A stretch of DNA of 17,544 nt, taken from JBCDBL01 sp039183635. GTDB lineage: Bacteria; Pseudomonadota; Alphaproteobacteria; Caulobacterales; Parvularculaceae. Numbering within the stretch: position 1 is the stretch's first letter; each line of letters begins with the position of its first letter. Location of the stretch: NCBI GenBank assembly GCA_039183635.1, contig JBCDBL010000091.1, positions 1 to 17,544 of the forward strand, read 5' to 3'. The notes under the pieces are model-generated. The model was not told where the DNA came from. It saw nothing but the letters and a program-made list of their open reading frames with translations, and made no database searches. The position numbers and the translations under genes are program-made. Of this stretch, positions 7,298-14,152 are shown in pieces.

Positions 7298-8628
7298 GAT
7301 CGCGGCGCCTCGCGTCGGGCGAGCAGCATTACCGCGCCAAGACACACAAGGGCCGGAGCCGCGGCAAGCAGAAACACTTGCGGTAAAGACCATTCCAAGA
7401 CGAGCACAAGACCGACGATGATGGGCCCGATGACAGATCCGATGCGGCCCACCGCTAACGACCAGCCCAGGCCCGTAGAACGTATATCGGTCGGGTAGAA
7501 ATTCACGACAAGCGCATTCATTCCGAACTGGCTGCCGATCAATGTAAAACCGCCTACAAAAACAGCCGCAAACGCCAGCACCAGACTTGCCGTAGAAACG
7601 CCGATGAGAGCGATCGCAACCGCCGCTGCGGCGAAAGCGATGGACAAAACGCCAAACGGCCCGCGTCCGTCAATGGCGCGCGCAATGACCAGCCCGCCAA
7701 TGACCCCGCCAAGGTTGAAAATCACGGCGGAAAGAATTGCTCGCTCCAACGGCAATCCAGCCTCGCGCATGACAGAAGGCAGCCAGTTCAAGAGGGAGTA
7801 CATCATTAAAAGATTCGCAAACACCACAACCCAGATCAACAGGGTGGCGACAGCTCGCCCTTGCGAAAAAAGACCAGTGATAGACCCCCCGCCGGTCTTT
7901 CCGGCGACAACGAACCTATCACCATCTTGATACGAATAATTTTTGTCTATGTTCGCCAAACTAGCGCCGATATCGTTATCCCGTCCGCCTTTTAAGGCTA
8001 AAAACCGGATAGATTCCGGCAAAAAAGGAGCTGCAACCGCGATCATCAAAAGCGGCGCAACACCACCCAAGATGAATACCGAAGACCAGCCATAGGTCGC
8101 GATCAAAACGTTGCTGACAAGTCCCCCCGCCACGGCGCCGAACGGGAATCCTACAAACATCGCCGTCATTAAAAAGGCGCGCTTGCGCGCCGGCGCAAAC
8201 TCAGACGTCAACGTATTGATATTAGGCATCACACCGCCAAGGCCGAGCCCCGTCAGAAAGCGGTAGACAAACAGCTCCGTCGTTGAACCAGCCGTCGCGG
8301 TCAAAAGGGCGAAAACGCCCATAATCGCACAGGAGACGACGATGACGGGCTTGCGCCCGATACGATCGGCCACAGGGCTGAACACAAAAGCGCCCACCAT
8401 CAATCCAAGCAAGGCGGAGGAAAACAACAGCCCCATTTCAGGCGCCGGAATAGCGAATTCGTCTTTCAAAAGCGGCGCAACAAAGGCGATCGCCTGAGCG
8501 TCAAAGCCGTCTATCATCGCCAGAATGAAACAGATGACGACAATACGCCATTGCAGCGGTCCTACAGGGCTGGCGTTTATGCGTGCATCAATATCAATAG
8601 AACGGCCGCCAGAGTGCGCTTGCGGCAT
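7294..8628 (-). CDS. MFS transporter, aromatic acid:H+ symporter (AAHS) type
   Basis: A 12-helix major facilitator of 444 residues. The helix-1 motif DGFDAQAIAFVAP (D40-F42-D43) is characteristic of the AAHS family (PcaK, BenK, MhpT), where the acidic residues are needed for uptake. The loop 2-3 motif is PVADRIGRKPV (D88, R89, R92), and FLTGLGLGGVMPN follows in helix 4. It probably imports an aromatic or related carboxylate with protons. The start is taken as ATG 8628 rather than ATG 8634, because AGGGAG ends directly before 8634 and is correctly spaced (6 nt) only for 8628. A dyad operator candidate lies about 30-50 bases upstream. The neighbours are an IclR regulator and a broken ferredoxin reductase, so the catabolic enzymes themselves seem to have been lost. 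The substrate cannot be named. Confidence 0.9.
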   Translation of the reverse strand: MPQAHSGGRSIDIDARINASPVGPLQWRIVVICFILAMIDGFDAQAIAFVAPLLKDEFAIPAPEMGLLFSSALLGLMVGAFVFSPVADRIGRKPVIVVSCAIMGVFALLTATAGSTTELFVYRFLTGLGLGGVMPNINTLTSEFAPARKRAFLMTAMFVGFPFGAVAGGLVSNVLIATYGWSSVFILGGVAPLLMIAVAAPFLPESIRFLALKGGRDNDIGASLANIDKNYSYQDGDRFVVAGKTGGGSITGLFSQGRAVATLLIWVVVFANLLMMYSLLNWLPSVMREAGLPLERAILSAVIFNLGGVIGGLVIARAIDGRGPFGVLSIAFAAAAVAIALIGVSTASLVLAFAAVFVGGFTLIGSQFGMNALVVNFYPTDIRSTGLGWSLAVGRIGSVIGPIIVGLVLVLEWSLPQVFLLAAAPALVCLGAVMLLARREAPRS

Positions 8629-8657
8629 GCTCATCTCCCTTTTGTTTTTATCGGCGC

Positions 8658-8677
8658 TTATAACGGAGCCGTTTTAA
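8658..8677. promoter_or_regulatory. 20-bp near-perfect palindrome upstream of the MFS transporter (operator candidate)
   Basis: Left arm TTATAACGG (8658-8666), centre AG, right arm CCGTTTTAA (8669-8677), with eight of nine positions complementary. Read on the transporter strand it contains TTATAA, which can serve as a -10 box, so a bound repressor would cover the promoter. The adjacent IclR-type regulator is the obvious candidate ligand-responsive protein. IclR family operators are often palindromes of this size, but the assignment is inference. Confidence 0.45.
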
Positions 8678-8731
8678 AAGCTGCTACGACCCGCAACTGT
8701 CCGTTGATCTCAGTCCATATCAAAAAAGCCT

Positions 8732-8839
8732 CTAGAGCACGTCTCGTTCAATCGGATTCACACGACGTGCTCTAAATCTTTGTTTTACGCGTGTCTTTTG
8801 CGCAAAAACCGGTACCCACTTTTGCGCGACACGCTCTAG
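8732..8839. repeat. palindromic intergenic repeat, part A (MITE-like, CTAGAGC terminal inverted repeats)
   Basis: The ends CTAGAGC (8732-8738) and GCTCTAG (8833-8839) are perfect inverted repeats. Inside are two hairpins. One is TAGAGCACGTC (8733-8743) with GACGTGCTCTA (8764-8774). The other is GCGTGTC (8789-8795) with GACACGC (8828-8834), whose inner TTTTGCGCAAAA and TTTTGCGC are also complementary. Elements of this build (GAGCA...GTGCTCTA, then ACCGGTACCCACTTTTGCG) are, to my recollection, dispersed in alphaproteobacterial genomes. No coding potential is seen. Confidence 0.65.
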
Positions 8840-8922
8840 TGGATCAAACACGACATTTGCGTCCCGCGCCGAGCTGCGCCGAATTGCTTTGAGAAGCTCA
8901 AATGTCAGGATAATTTGATCCA
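8840..8922. repeat. palindromic intergenic repeat, part B (long hairpin abutting part A)
   Basis: It starts on the base after part A. The outer arms TGGATCAAA (8840-8848) and TTTGATCCA (8914-8922) are perfect. Further in, GACATTTG (8852-8859) and CAAATGTC (8899-8906) pair again, giving a long interrupted hairpin with a GC-rich loop. The sharp junction with part A suggests either one composite element or two elements inserted side by side. Confidence 0.6.
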
Positions 8923-9005
8923 TCACAAAAAATGCTAGGGGTGCGAACTGTGTCATACGCCCCCAAAAAAGACGTTGGCGGACTGTCCGGCTGCTGAGGC
9001 GCCAA

Positions 9006-9137
9006 ATGACGGTCCGCGAGGCCTTCTTTGAATTGCTGCATATCGCGCATAACTACGAGTCTTTCACCGACGGGGTCGGCTTAAACCTATATATTATTTA
9101 CCATCTTACAATGAATTATCATTTGAGGAAGGTTTGA
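9006..9137 (+). pseudogene. possible N-terminal relic of a benzoylformate-decarboxylase-like thiamine diphosphate enzyme
   Basis: A 43-codon open frame whose first eleven residues, MTVREAFFELL, look like the N-terminus of benzoylformate decarboxylase and related thiamine-diphosphate enzymes (MTVR-x-A-x-x-x-LLR). After that the match stops. The expected GM-x-x-x-FGNPGS segment is absent, and the remainder is AT-rich non-family sequence ending at TGA 9135. It lies just upstream of the IclR regulator in an aromatic-acid locus, which makes a decayed decarboxylase plausible. Eleven residues are few, so chance cannot be excluded. Confidence 0.3.
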
Positions 9138-9170
9138 GCAAGCTATATGCGGCGACTCTCCCCTTTGATT

Positions 9171-9199
9171 TTGCTATTCAAGGCGAATACACATAATAT
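9171..9199 (+). promoter_or_regulatory. candidate sigma-70 promoter of the IclR-family gene
   Basis: TTGCTA (9171-9176) and TAATAT (9194-9199) are separated by 17 bp, each four of six to consensus, in an AT-rich stretch. Transcription would begin near 9206, leaving a short leader. The -10 box sits in a perfect ATAATATTAT palindrome (9193-9202), which could be an autoregulatory site. Confidence 0.35.
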
Positions 9200-9237
9200 T
9201 ATTGCCTATCAGTAAAAAATAATTGGCGACGGCGCCT

Positions 9238-10056
9238 ATGGCCAGAAGAGGCAAACCCGCAACAGCAAGCGCAGAAGAGCGACGCGGCATCCAATCGGTG
9301 GAGGTGAGCGCGGTCATCCTGTCCGCGCTGACAACAGCCGGATCGGCTGTTTCGCTTAAAGAGCTAAGCGATATTGCTGAAATGCCGCCAAGCAAAACCC
9401 ATCGCTATCTTTCAAGTTTCATACGAACCGGCCTTGTTCGCCAGGATGAACAAAGCGGACATTATGACCTTGGTCCAGCCGCATTGGAGCTTGGGCTTGC
9501 AGCGCTATCCCGACTTGACGTGCTGGAGCTGGCGCAACACGAAATGAAGCTAATTGCAAAGGAAACCGACTTAACAACTTTATTGTCTGTATGGGGGCAA
9601 AATGGACCAACCGTCGTCAGATGGCAAAGAGCGCGGACGCAACTCGTAACATCACTGGGTCTGGGCTCCGTTCTGCCCGTCACCTTTTCCGCAACAGGTC
9701 ATGTGTTCCTATCTTATTTGCCCCAGGCGATGACAGCCAACCTTGTTTCAAAAGAACTTAAGGCAAGCAAGAAAAACACCAGCGAGAAAAATCGTGCAAA
9801 GACAAAAAAAGAAGTATACAATATTATTGATAAAGTTAGAAAATTGGGACACGCCAGCGCTGACAGTTCCGTTATTCCCGGCTTACAAGCTCTAGCCGCC
9901 CCAATACTCGATCACCAAGGCGAAGCTTCGGCTGTCATTACCCTTATCGGACCAGATGACTTTATCCATAACCAAAACCATCATGCTGCAACCACTTTGA
10001 AAGCCGCATGCGGACGACTTTCATTCCGACCTGAATACGAACAAGCGAGCTTGTAA
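9238..10056 (+). CDS. IclR family transcriptional regulator
   Basis: A 272-residue regulator of the usual IclR length. A winged helix-turn-helix occupies roughly residues 18-80, with AVSLKELSDIAEMPPSKTHRYL as the HTH and YDLGPAALELGLAAL the family-typical linker after the wing. The C-terminal GAF-like effector domain spans about 95-265, with SFSATGHVF-type sequence around 149-158 and GLQALAAPILDHQGEASAVITL at 215-236. A Lys-rich insertion (about 172-195) is unusual. It probably senses an aromatic acid or its metabolite and controls the AAHS transporter nearby. The frame also opens at TTG 9223 (MATAP). ATG 9238 is chosen as the more usual codon, but no Shine-Dalgarno decides between them. Codon use is more AT-rich than in the housekeeping genes nearby. 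Confidence 0.9.
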   Translation: MARRGKPATASAEERRGIQSVEVSAVILSALTTAGSAVSLKELSDIAEMPPSKTHRYLSSFIRTGLVRQDEQSGHYDLGPAALELGLAALSRLDVLELAQHEMKLIAKETDLTTLLSVWGQNGPTVVRWQRARTQLVTSLGLGSVLPVTFSATGHVFLSYLPQAMTANLVSKELKASKKNTSEKNRAKTKKEVYNIIDKVRKLGHASADSSVIPGLQALAAPILDHQGEASAVITLIGPDDFIHNQNHHAATTLKAACGRLSFRPEYEQASL

Positions 10057-10115
10057 GGCGTTTCCTATTAGGTCTTAATCGGGAAAATTCTCTAGATTAT
10101 TGCGGGAGACGTTTT

Positions 10116-10200
10116 CGGGGCGCCTGCCCCGCCACCGAGCCGAAAGGTGCATAACGCCAAAAACCGCATTATCTTTCAGTATGTTAGATATTTTTTGGCG
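10116..10200. other. hairpins downstream of tRNA-Leu and of the IclR gene
   Basis: CGGGGC (10116-10121) and GCCCCG (10126-10131) form a short GC hairpin after the IclR stop. CGCCAAAAA (10155-10163) and TTTTTGGCG (10192-10200) are nine-base perfect inverted repeats 28 nt apart, just downstream of the tRNA on the minus strand. Their A/T tracts make them candidate 3' processing or termination structures for the tRNA transcript. Neither is a canonical terminator with a trailing U-run. Confidence 0.35.
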
Positions 10201-10213
10201 CGTGAATGTCAAA

Positions 10214-10300
10214 TGGTGCCCAGAAGAGGACTCGAACCTCCACGTCCATACGGACACCAGCACCTGAAGCTGGCGCGTCTACCAATTCCGCCATCTGGGC
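10214..10300 (-). tRNA. tRNA-Leu (anticodon CAG)
   Basis: A complete 87-nt class II tRNA on the minus strand. The acceptor arms GCCCAGA and TCTGGGC pair fully, the discriminator is A, and CCA is encoded (10214-10216). The D-arm begins TGGCGGAATTGGTAGAC. The anticodon stem CCAGC/GCTGG encloses loop TTCAGGT, giving anticodon CAG, which reads CUG leucine codons. A variable arm of type II length precedes the T-arm GTTCGAGTC. There is no tRNA-adjacent integrase or duplicated 3' end in the window, so it is not visibly used as an attachment site. Confidence 0.97.
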
Positions 10301-10321
10301 AAGGCTTAGCCAAGGGCAGAG

Positions 10322-10350
10322 ATCTAAGGCATTGTTATTTGGTTTGTCAA
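10322..10350 (-). promoter_or_regulatory. promoter of tRNA-Leu
   Basis: On the minus strand a perfect -35 TTGACA (10350-10345) is followed after 17 bp by TTAGAT (10327-10322). Transcription would start around 10314, some 14 bases before the mature 5' end. The -10 is imperfect, but position and spacing fit. Confidence 0.6.
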
Positions 10351-10498
10351 CGCAAAGCACACGACTTTAACAAAACGCAAGGGCTCACTTCAGCGTTTCG
10401 ATCTTGAACAAGACAGTGGCCTGGATTTTATATCGCTTGTCTTGCGTCGCGATTGCGCCAAATTAGCAATATACGTGAACTGGATGGAGACAGCGCCA

Positions 10499-11476
10499 AT
10501 GACAACGAACCTCATCACCGTTTTCGGCGGATCGGGCTTTGTCGGCCGCAATGTCGTGCGGGAGCTCGCCAAACACGGGTATCGCGTGCGAGTGGCGGTA
10601 AGACGCCCCCACCTCGCCCACTTTTTAAAGCCCCTTGGCGATGTCGGTCAGATCCAGCTGCAACAAACCAACGCCCGCCACCGGCCATCGGTCGACAAGG
10701 CGGTGGAAGGGGCCTCGGCGGTCGTAAACCTCGTGGGGATCCTCACCCAAAGCGGCGCCCAAAGCTTTTTCGCGGTCCATGCAAACGGCGCCCGCCTTGT
10801 TGCGGAGGCCGCGGCGGCGGCGGATGTCGGGACGTTTGTTCAGGTCTCCGCCATCGGCGCAGATGCGGCCTCCCCCTCCCTCTACGCCCGCAGCAAGGCG
10901 GCGGGGGAAACAGCTGTGCGGAAGGCGTTTCCCGAAGCGGCGGTCTTGCGCCCCTCAATCGTGTTCGGCCCTGAGGACGATTTTTTCAACCGCTTCGCCG
11001 CCATGGCGCGATTCTCCCCGGCGCTGCCGGCCATCGGCGGCGGCAAGACGCGGTTTCAGCCGGTTTACGTGGACGATGTCGCAGACGCCGTCTGCGCCGC
11101 CATCGAACGCCCAGACGCAAAAGGCCGCACCTATGAGCTTGGGGGGCCTAAAGTTTATACATTCATTGAGCTGATGAAAATCATGCTGGAGATCATAGAG
11201 CGCAAGCGTTTTCTGGCGCCCGTGCCCTTCCCGATCGCCAAACTCATTGGCATCGCAGGCCAAATCGCGGGCCGTTTGCCGTTCGTAGATCCCATACTGA
11301 CCGAAGACCAGGTGAAACTGTTAAAACGCGACAATGTCGTCGGACAAAGCGGCGAAGACAATATCGGAACTCTCGCCGATCTTGGCGTTGCGCCGCAAGC
11401 TTTGGAAGCGATCCTGCCGACCTATCTCGAACGCTACCGCAAATACGGGCAGTTTGAACCGAGCCGGGCGAGCTAA
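10499..11476 (+). CDS. NDUFA9-like NAD(P)-binding protein (complex I-associated/atypical SDR family)
   Basis: A 325-residue extended Rossmann protein. The nucleotide-binding glycine motif VFGGSGFVGR is at residues 8-17. NLVGIL follows strand 4 (77-82), SAIGAD is at 117-122, and a Tyr/Lys pair Y129-x3-K133 (YARSK) is retained. Then come LRPSIVFGPEDDFFNRFA and a substrate-domain segment FQPVYVDDVADAV. This combination is typical of alphaproteobacterial proteins annotated as complex I NDUFA9 subunit family, although a generic NAD-dependent epimerase/dehydratase or a ubiquinone-biosynthesis partner is possible. ATG 10499 is chosen because GGAGA lies about 9 bases upstream. An upstream ATG at 10484 and a TTG at 10442 are in frame but poorer. 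The stop overlaps the convergent stop of the next gene. Confidence 0.88.
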   Translation: MTTNLITVFGGSGFVGRNVVRELAKHGYRVRVAVRRPHLAHFLKPLGDVGQIQLQQTNARHRPSVDKAVEGASAVVNLVGILTQSGAQSFFAVHANGARLVAEAAAAADVGTFVQVSAIGADAASPSLYARSKAAGETAVRKAFPEAAVLRPSIVFGPEDDFFNRFAAMARFSPALPAIGGGKTRFQPVYVDDVADAVCAAIERPDAKGRTYELGGPKVYTFIELMKIMLEIIERKRFLAPVPFPIAKLIGIAGQIAGRLPFVDPILTEDQVKLLKRDNVVGQSGEDNIGTLADLGVAPQALEAILPTYLERYRKYGQFEPSRAS

Positions 11477-11901
11477 ACTTTACGGCGGCGCAATGGCCTA
11501 TGGCCGAACGCCATAGCAACGCCCAGCAAAACCGCAATCACACCGTAATGGCGCAGAAGTATCTTCGCCTCCGCAGGATTGTTCTTGACGATGGCGACTT
11601 CCGATCTATCGCTCGATAAATGCTGTACACGTACATTATCGCCAACCACGTAATCGGTCTGACGCACCGCAGGACGCGCAGACTTCGCGCGATAAGTCGC
11701 ACCGTTTTCACCGTCGATCTGTACATAAATGTCGAAGCGCGCGCGGCCGTTGTAATCGGCCGGCTCCACCGCCACCACCTTTGCGGCCAATTCCGGAGGG
11801 CCGGGAGTTTCGGCGTCACGTCTTACAATGCCCTCCGCCATGAAGAAAAAGACGATCCCGATCAAAACGCCCAATACGCCAAGGGCCCTTTGCATGGTCA
11901 C
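11473..11901 (-). CDS. small two-helix membrane protein, DUF3592-like
   Basis: A 142-residue protein. One hydrophobic helix is at residues about 6-23, an extracytoplasmic-type beta-rich middle part about 35-108 (AAKVVAVEPADYNGRARFDIYVQI, then DYVVGDNVRVQHL), and a second helix about 116-132 is followed by a basic end (HRPLRRRKV). This topology and the V-G-D-x-V-x-V motif resemble DUF3592 proteins, whose function is unknown. The GTG start (11901-11899) overlaps the TGA of the dehydratase gene as GTGA. ATG 11895, two codons later, is an alternative. Its stop TAG (11475-11473) overlaps the stop of the convergent NDUFA9-like gene by three bases. If the upstream dehydratase no longer translates fully, coupling to this gene could be weakened. 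Confidence 0.7.
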   Translation of the reverse strand: MTMQRALGVLGVLIGIVFFFMAEGIVRRDAETPGPPELAAKVVAVEPADYNGRARFDIYVQIDGENGATYRAKSARPAVRQTDYVVGDNVRVQHLSSDRSEVAIVKNNPAEAKILLRHYGVIAVLLGVAMAFGHRPLRRRKV

Positions 11902-12938
11902 ACCGCCTTTGCGGACGCCAACGCTGCAGCGAACACGTCCGCATCCACATTGCCGCCGGACAGCGTAACGCCCACTGTCGCCCCCCGCGCATCAAATTTT
12001 CCGGACAAGATCGCAGCCAACGCCACGGCCCCGCCGGGCTCCACCACAAGTTTCAGGTCGCGGAATGCGAACGCCATCGCGGCGCGCACCTCGTCATCGC
12101 TCACAGCAACCCCGCCCTTCACATGGGTTTGCAAAATCGGCAGCGTGAGACGGCCCGGGGTTTTCGTGACAATCGCGTCGCAAATCGACGGCTGTGAGAC
12201 GTCGGCGTAACATCGCACGCCCGTCGCCACGGACCGCGCAGTCTCATCATAGCCCTCAGGCTCTGCGATATAAATATCCGTCTGCGGAGACGTTTCTTTC
12301 AGGATCACCGCCGATCCGGCGCTGAGGCCGCCTCCGCCGCAACAGATCAGCACCGCGTCAAGGCCTAACCCGAGGGCTGACGCCTGCTCCCCCATTTCAA
12401 GCCCGACGGCGCCGTTGCCCTCTATAATGTCAGGATCGTCATAGGATGGAACGACAACTGCGCCCCGCTCCGCGGCGATGGCGCGGCCCATCTCTTCACG
12501 ATCTTCGGTCTAGCGATTGAAAGTGATAATTTCGGCGCCGTCTGCGCGGGTATTTTCGATTTTCGTCCGCGGCGCATCCTCAGGCATTAAAATCGCTGCG
12601 GGAACATCGAACAAGCGCGCCGCCCGCGCGACCCCTTGCGCGTGGTTGCCGGAAGACCAGGCGACAACGCCGCGCTGGCGTTCAACGGACGAGAGCTTTG
12701 CAATTCTGTTATAAGCGCCGCGAAACTTGAAGGAGCCGCAGGTCTGCAAGACCTCCGCTTTCACCAAAAGGCGCCCTCCGGACAGCGCGTTCAACGCAGG
12801 GCTTTCCAGTAAAGGCGTGCGCGCCACGGCGCCGGCCATGCGTGCAGCCGCCATCCTGACGCCCGCCGCCGTTACAGGCGCGCGCGCCGCATCCGTTTTA
12901 TGATCGATCACGGCTTCCGCCGCCGCATATCCCGCCAT
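11898..12938 (-). pseudogene. threonine/serine dehydratase-like gene interrupted by an in-frame amber codon
   Basis: A fold-type II PLP enzyme (threonine dehydratase/serine racemase group) spanning 346 codons. The PLP lysine is K71 in GSFKFRGAYN and the substrate loop is SSGNHAQG at 95-102. The second half carries the phosphate-binding CGGGGLSAG loop, and the C-terminal LSGGNVD is typical. Both halves lie in the same frame, separated only by TAG at 12512-12510 (codon 143). The flanking residues read ITFNR-stop-TEDREEMG, where the family normally has (Y/F)DRYTEDREAIG, so the stop replaces what is usually Tyr and a single base change (TAC or TAT to TAG) explains it. All catalytic elements on both sides are conserved, so the lesion is recent or a sequencing error. 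The start is ATG 12938, and TTG 12968 is an in-frame alternative. The gene lies between uppP and a membrane protein that is GTGA-coupled to it. Confidence 0.85.
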
Positions 12939-13025
12939 GGCGCAAAAACTCAAAGACCGCCCGGACAAAACCCGTCCATTGCTATTGCAGTCCTGAAACG
13001 TAAATACGGCGTTAGCGCGGCGGCT

Positions 13026-13826
13026 TTAAAGATAAATAATGGCGAGCAGTCCGGCGCCAAGGGCGAGGCGATAAAACACGAACAACGTCATGTCTGCTTT
13101 TTCGAGCCACTTCATAAACACGAATATGGCGCCGTAGGCGGATAAAAAGGAGAGGCCGGCGACGATGGCCGCGTCGGACAGACGGCCGACGTCTCCCTGT
13201 CCGGCAAGCTCAAGGGCGCTGAACAGGCCGAAGGCCGAAATCGTCGGGATCGCAAGCAGCATGGAGAATCGCGCCGCTTCAGGGCGCGTGAAGCCAAGTG
13301 CGCGGGCGGCGGTGATCGTCACCCCGGACCGGCTCGCGCCCGGCACGATGGCGAACAGTTGCGCCCCGCCGATAAGAAGCGCCCGCCGCCAGGTCATGTC
13401 CTCAACCTGGCGCAGGCGCGGCGCATATTTATCGGCGATAAAAAGCGGAATGGCGAAAATAATCGTCGCCCAGGCGATCACTTCGGCTGAGCGGAACGCC
13501 TCCGTGGCGTCGAACAGCACCAGAACAGCCGCCGCAGCTATGACAGGAACAGTGGCGCCTGCGATATAAAGGAACATCCGGCTGTCATCGGTGAATTTCA
13601 ATTGCGCCGCCTGCAAGCCGCCGACAACAAGGCGCACGGTATCGCGGCGAAAATACGCAAGCACCGCCGCCAAAGAGCCCACATGGGCGGCGATATCGAT
13701 GAGGGCGCCCTGGTCCTCAAGGCTTGTCAGTTCCGGCAGCAAAATCAGATGCCCTGAGGAGCTGATTGGCAAAAACTCCGTCAGGCCCTGTATGAGGGCG
13801 AGCAGAACAAGTTGATATAAGGGCAT
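13026..13826 (-). CDS. uppP: undecaprenyl-diphosphatase (BacA-type)
   Basis: A 266-residue integral membrane phosphatase that dephosphorylates undecaprenyl diphosphate on the periplasmic side, recycling the lipid carrier of peptidoglycan and O-antigen synthesis. The first catalytic motif QGLTEFLPISSSGHL is at residues 13-27, containing E17 and H26. The second, PGASRSGVTI, is at 162-171 with the essential Arg R166. About eight helices are apparent and the length is normal. GGAG lies about 12 bases before the ATG. It is the first gene on the minus strand, followed 87 bases later by the dehydratase gene, and may be cotranscribed with it, although the functions are unrelated. The family also confers bacitracin tolerance when overproduced. 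Confidence 0.95.
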   Translation of the reverse strand: MPLYQLVLLALIQGLTEFLPISSSGHLILLPELTSLEDQGALIDIAAHVGSLAAVLAYFRRDTVRLVVGGLQAAQLKFTDDSRMFLYIAGATVPVIAAAAVLVLFDATEAFRSAEVIAWATIIFAIPLFIADKYAPRLRQVEDMTWRRALLIGGAQLFAIVPGASRSGVTITAARALGFTRPEAARFSMLLAIPTISAFGLFSALELAGQGDVGRLSDAAIVAGLSFLSAYGAIFVFMKWLEKADMTLFVFYRLALGAGLLAIIYL

Positions 13827-14152
13827 AAGAACGCAAGCTCCGAATGGGCGAACCCTTATTCCCTAGCCCGAAAATTGTAAATTTATATTAACCAAAAAGC
13901 GGCCTCTGACGTCTCATGACCGTCACATTCAGCCCCCATGATTTTCGTTGAAAACGAAACGATACGTCGATCAAAGGAGAAAACGTCAGGGTCTGGACCC
14001 CGTATCAGCTGGAACGGGCAAAAGTCTTAAAAAGCACCCTTCTGGATGCTTCGGACCATTTCCCTATAACGCTGAATATTCTATGACGCGCCGCGCGGCG
14101 AACGGTTCGCTAAAGACGCCCTGCTCGCAATGGAGCAAACAGGGCGCACAGG
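13827..14152. other. intergenic stretch upstream of uppP and downstream of the hydroxylase
   Basis: No gene is supported. The AT-rich part nearest uppP (13868-13900) probably carries its promoter, for example TACAAT on the minus strand, without a convincing -35. A TTTCGTT/AACGAAA hairpin (13943-13959) and a TGACG/CGTCA dyad (13907-13925) are possible regulatory sites. AAAGGAGA at 13973-13980 looks like a ribosome-binding site on the plus strand, but no start codon follows it. Confidence 0.4.
14117..14146 (-). terminator. possible terminator of the fatty acid hydroxylase gene
   Basis: CGCCCTG (14117-14123) and CAGGGCG (14140-14146) give seven perfect pairs around a 16-nt loop, seven bases beyond the hydroxylase stop codon on the minus strand. 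The next bases are TCTTTAGC, only a weak U-run, so efficiency is doubtful. Confidence 0.4.

Noticed and set aside
8732..8922. Possible CRISPR or tandem array in the palindromic stretch
   Set aside because: There are no repeated units with unique spacers, only nested inverted repeats.
10214..10300. tRNA-Leu as an integration site for a genomic island
   Set aside because: No duplicated tRNA 3' end, integrase or mobility gene was found within the window on either side.
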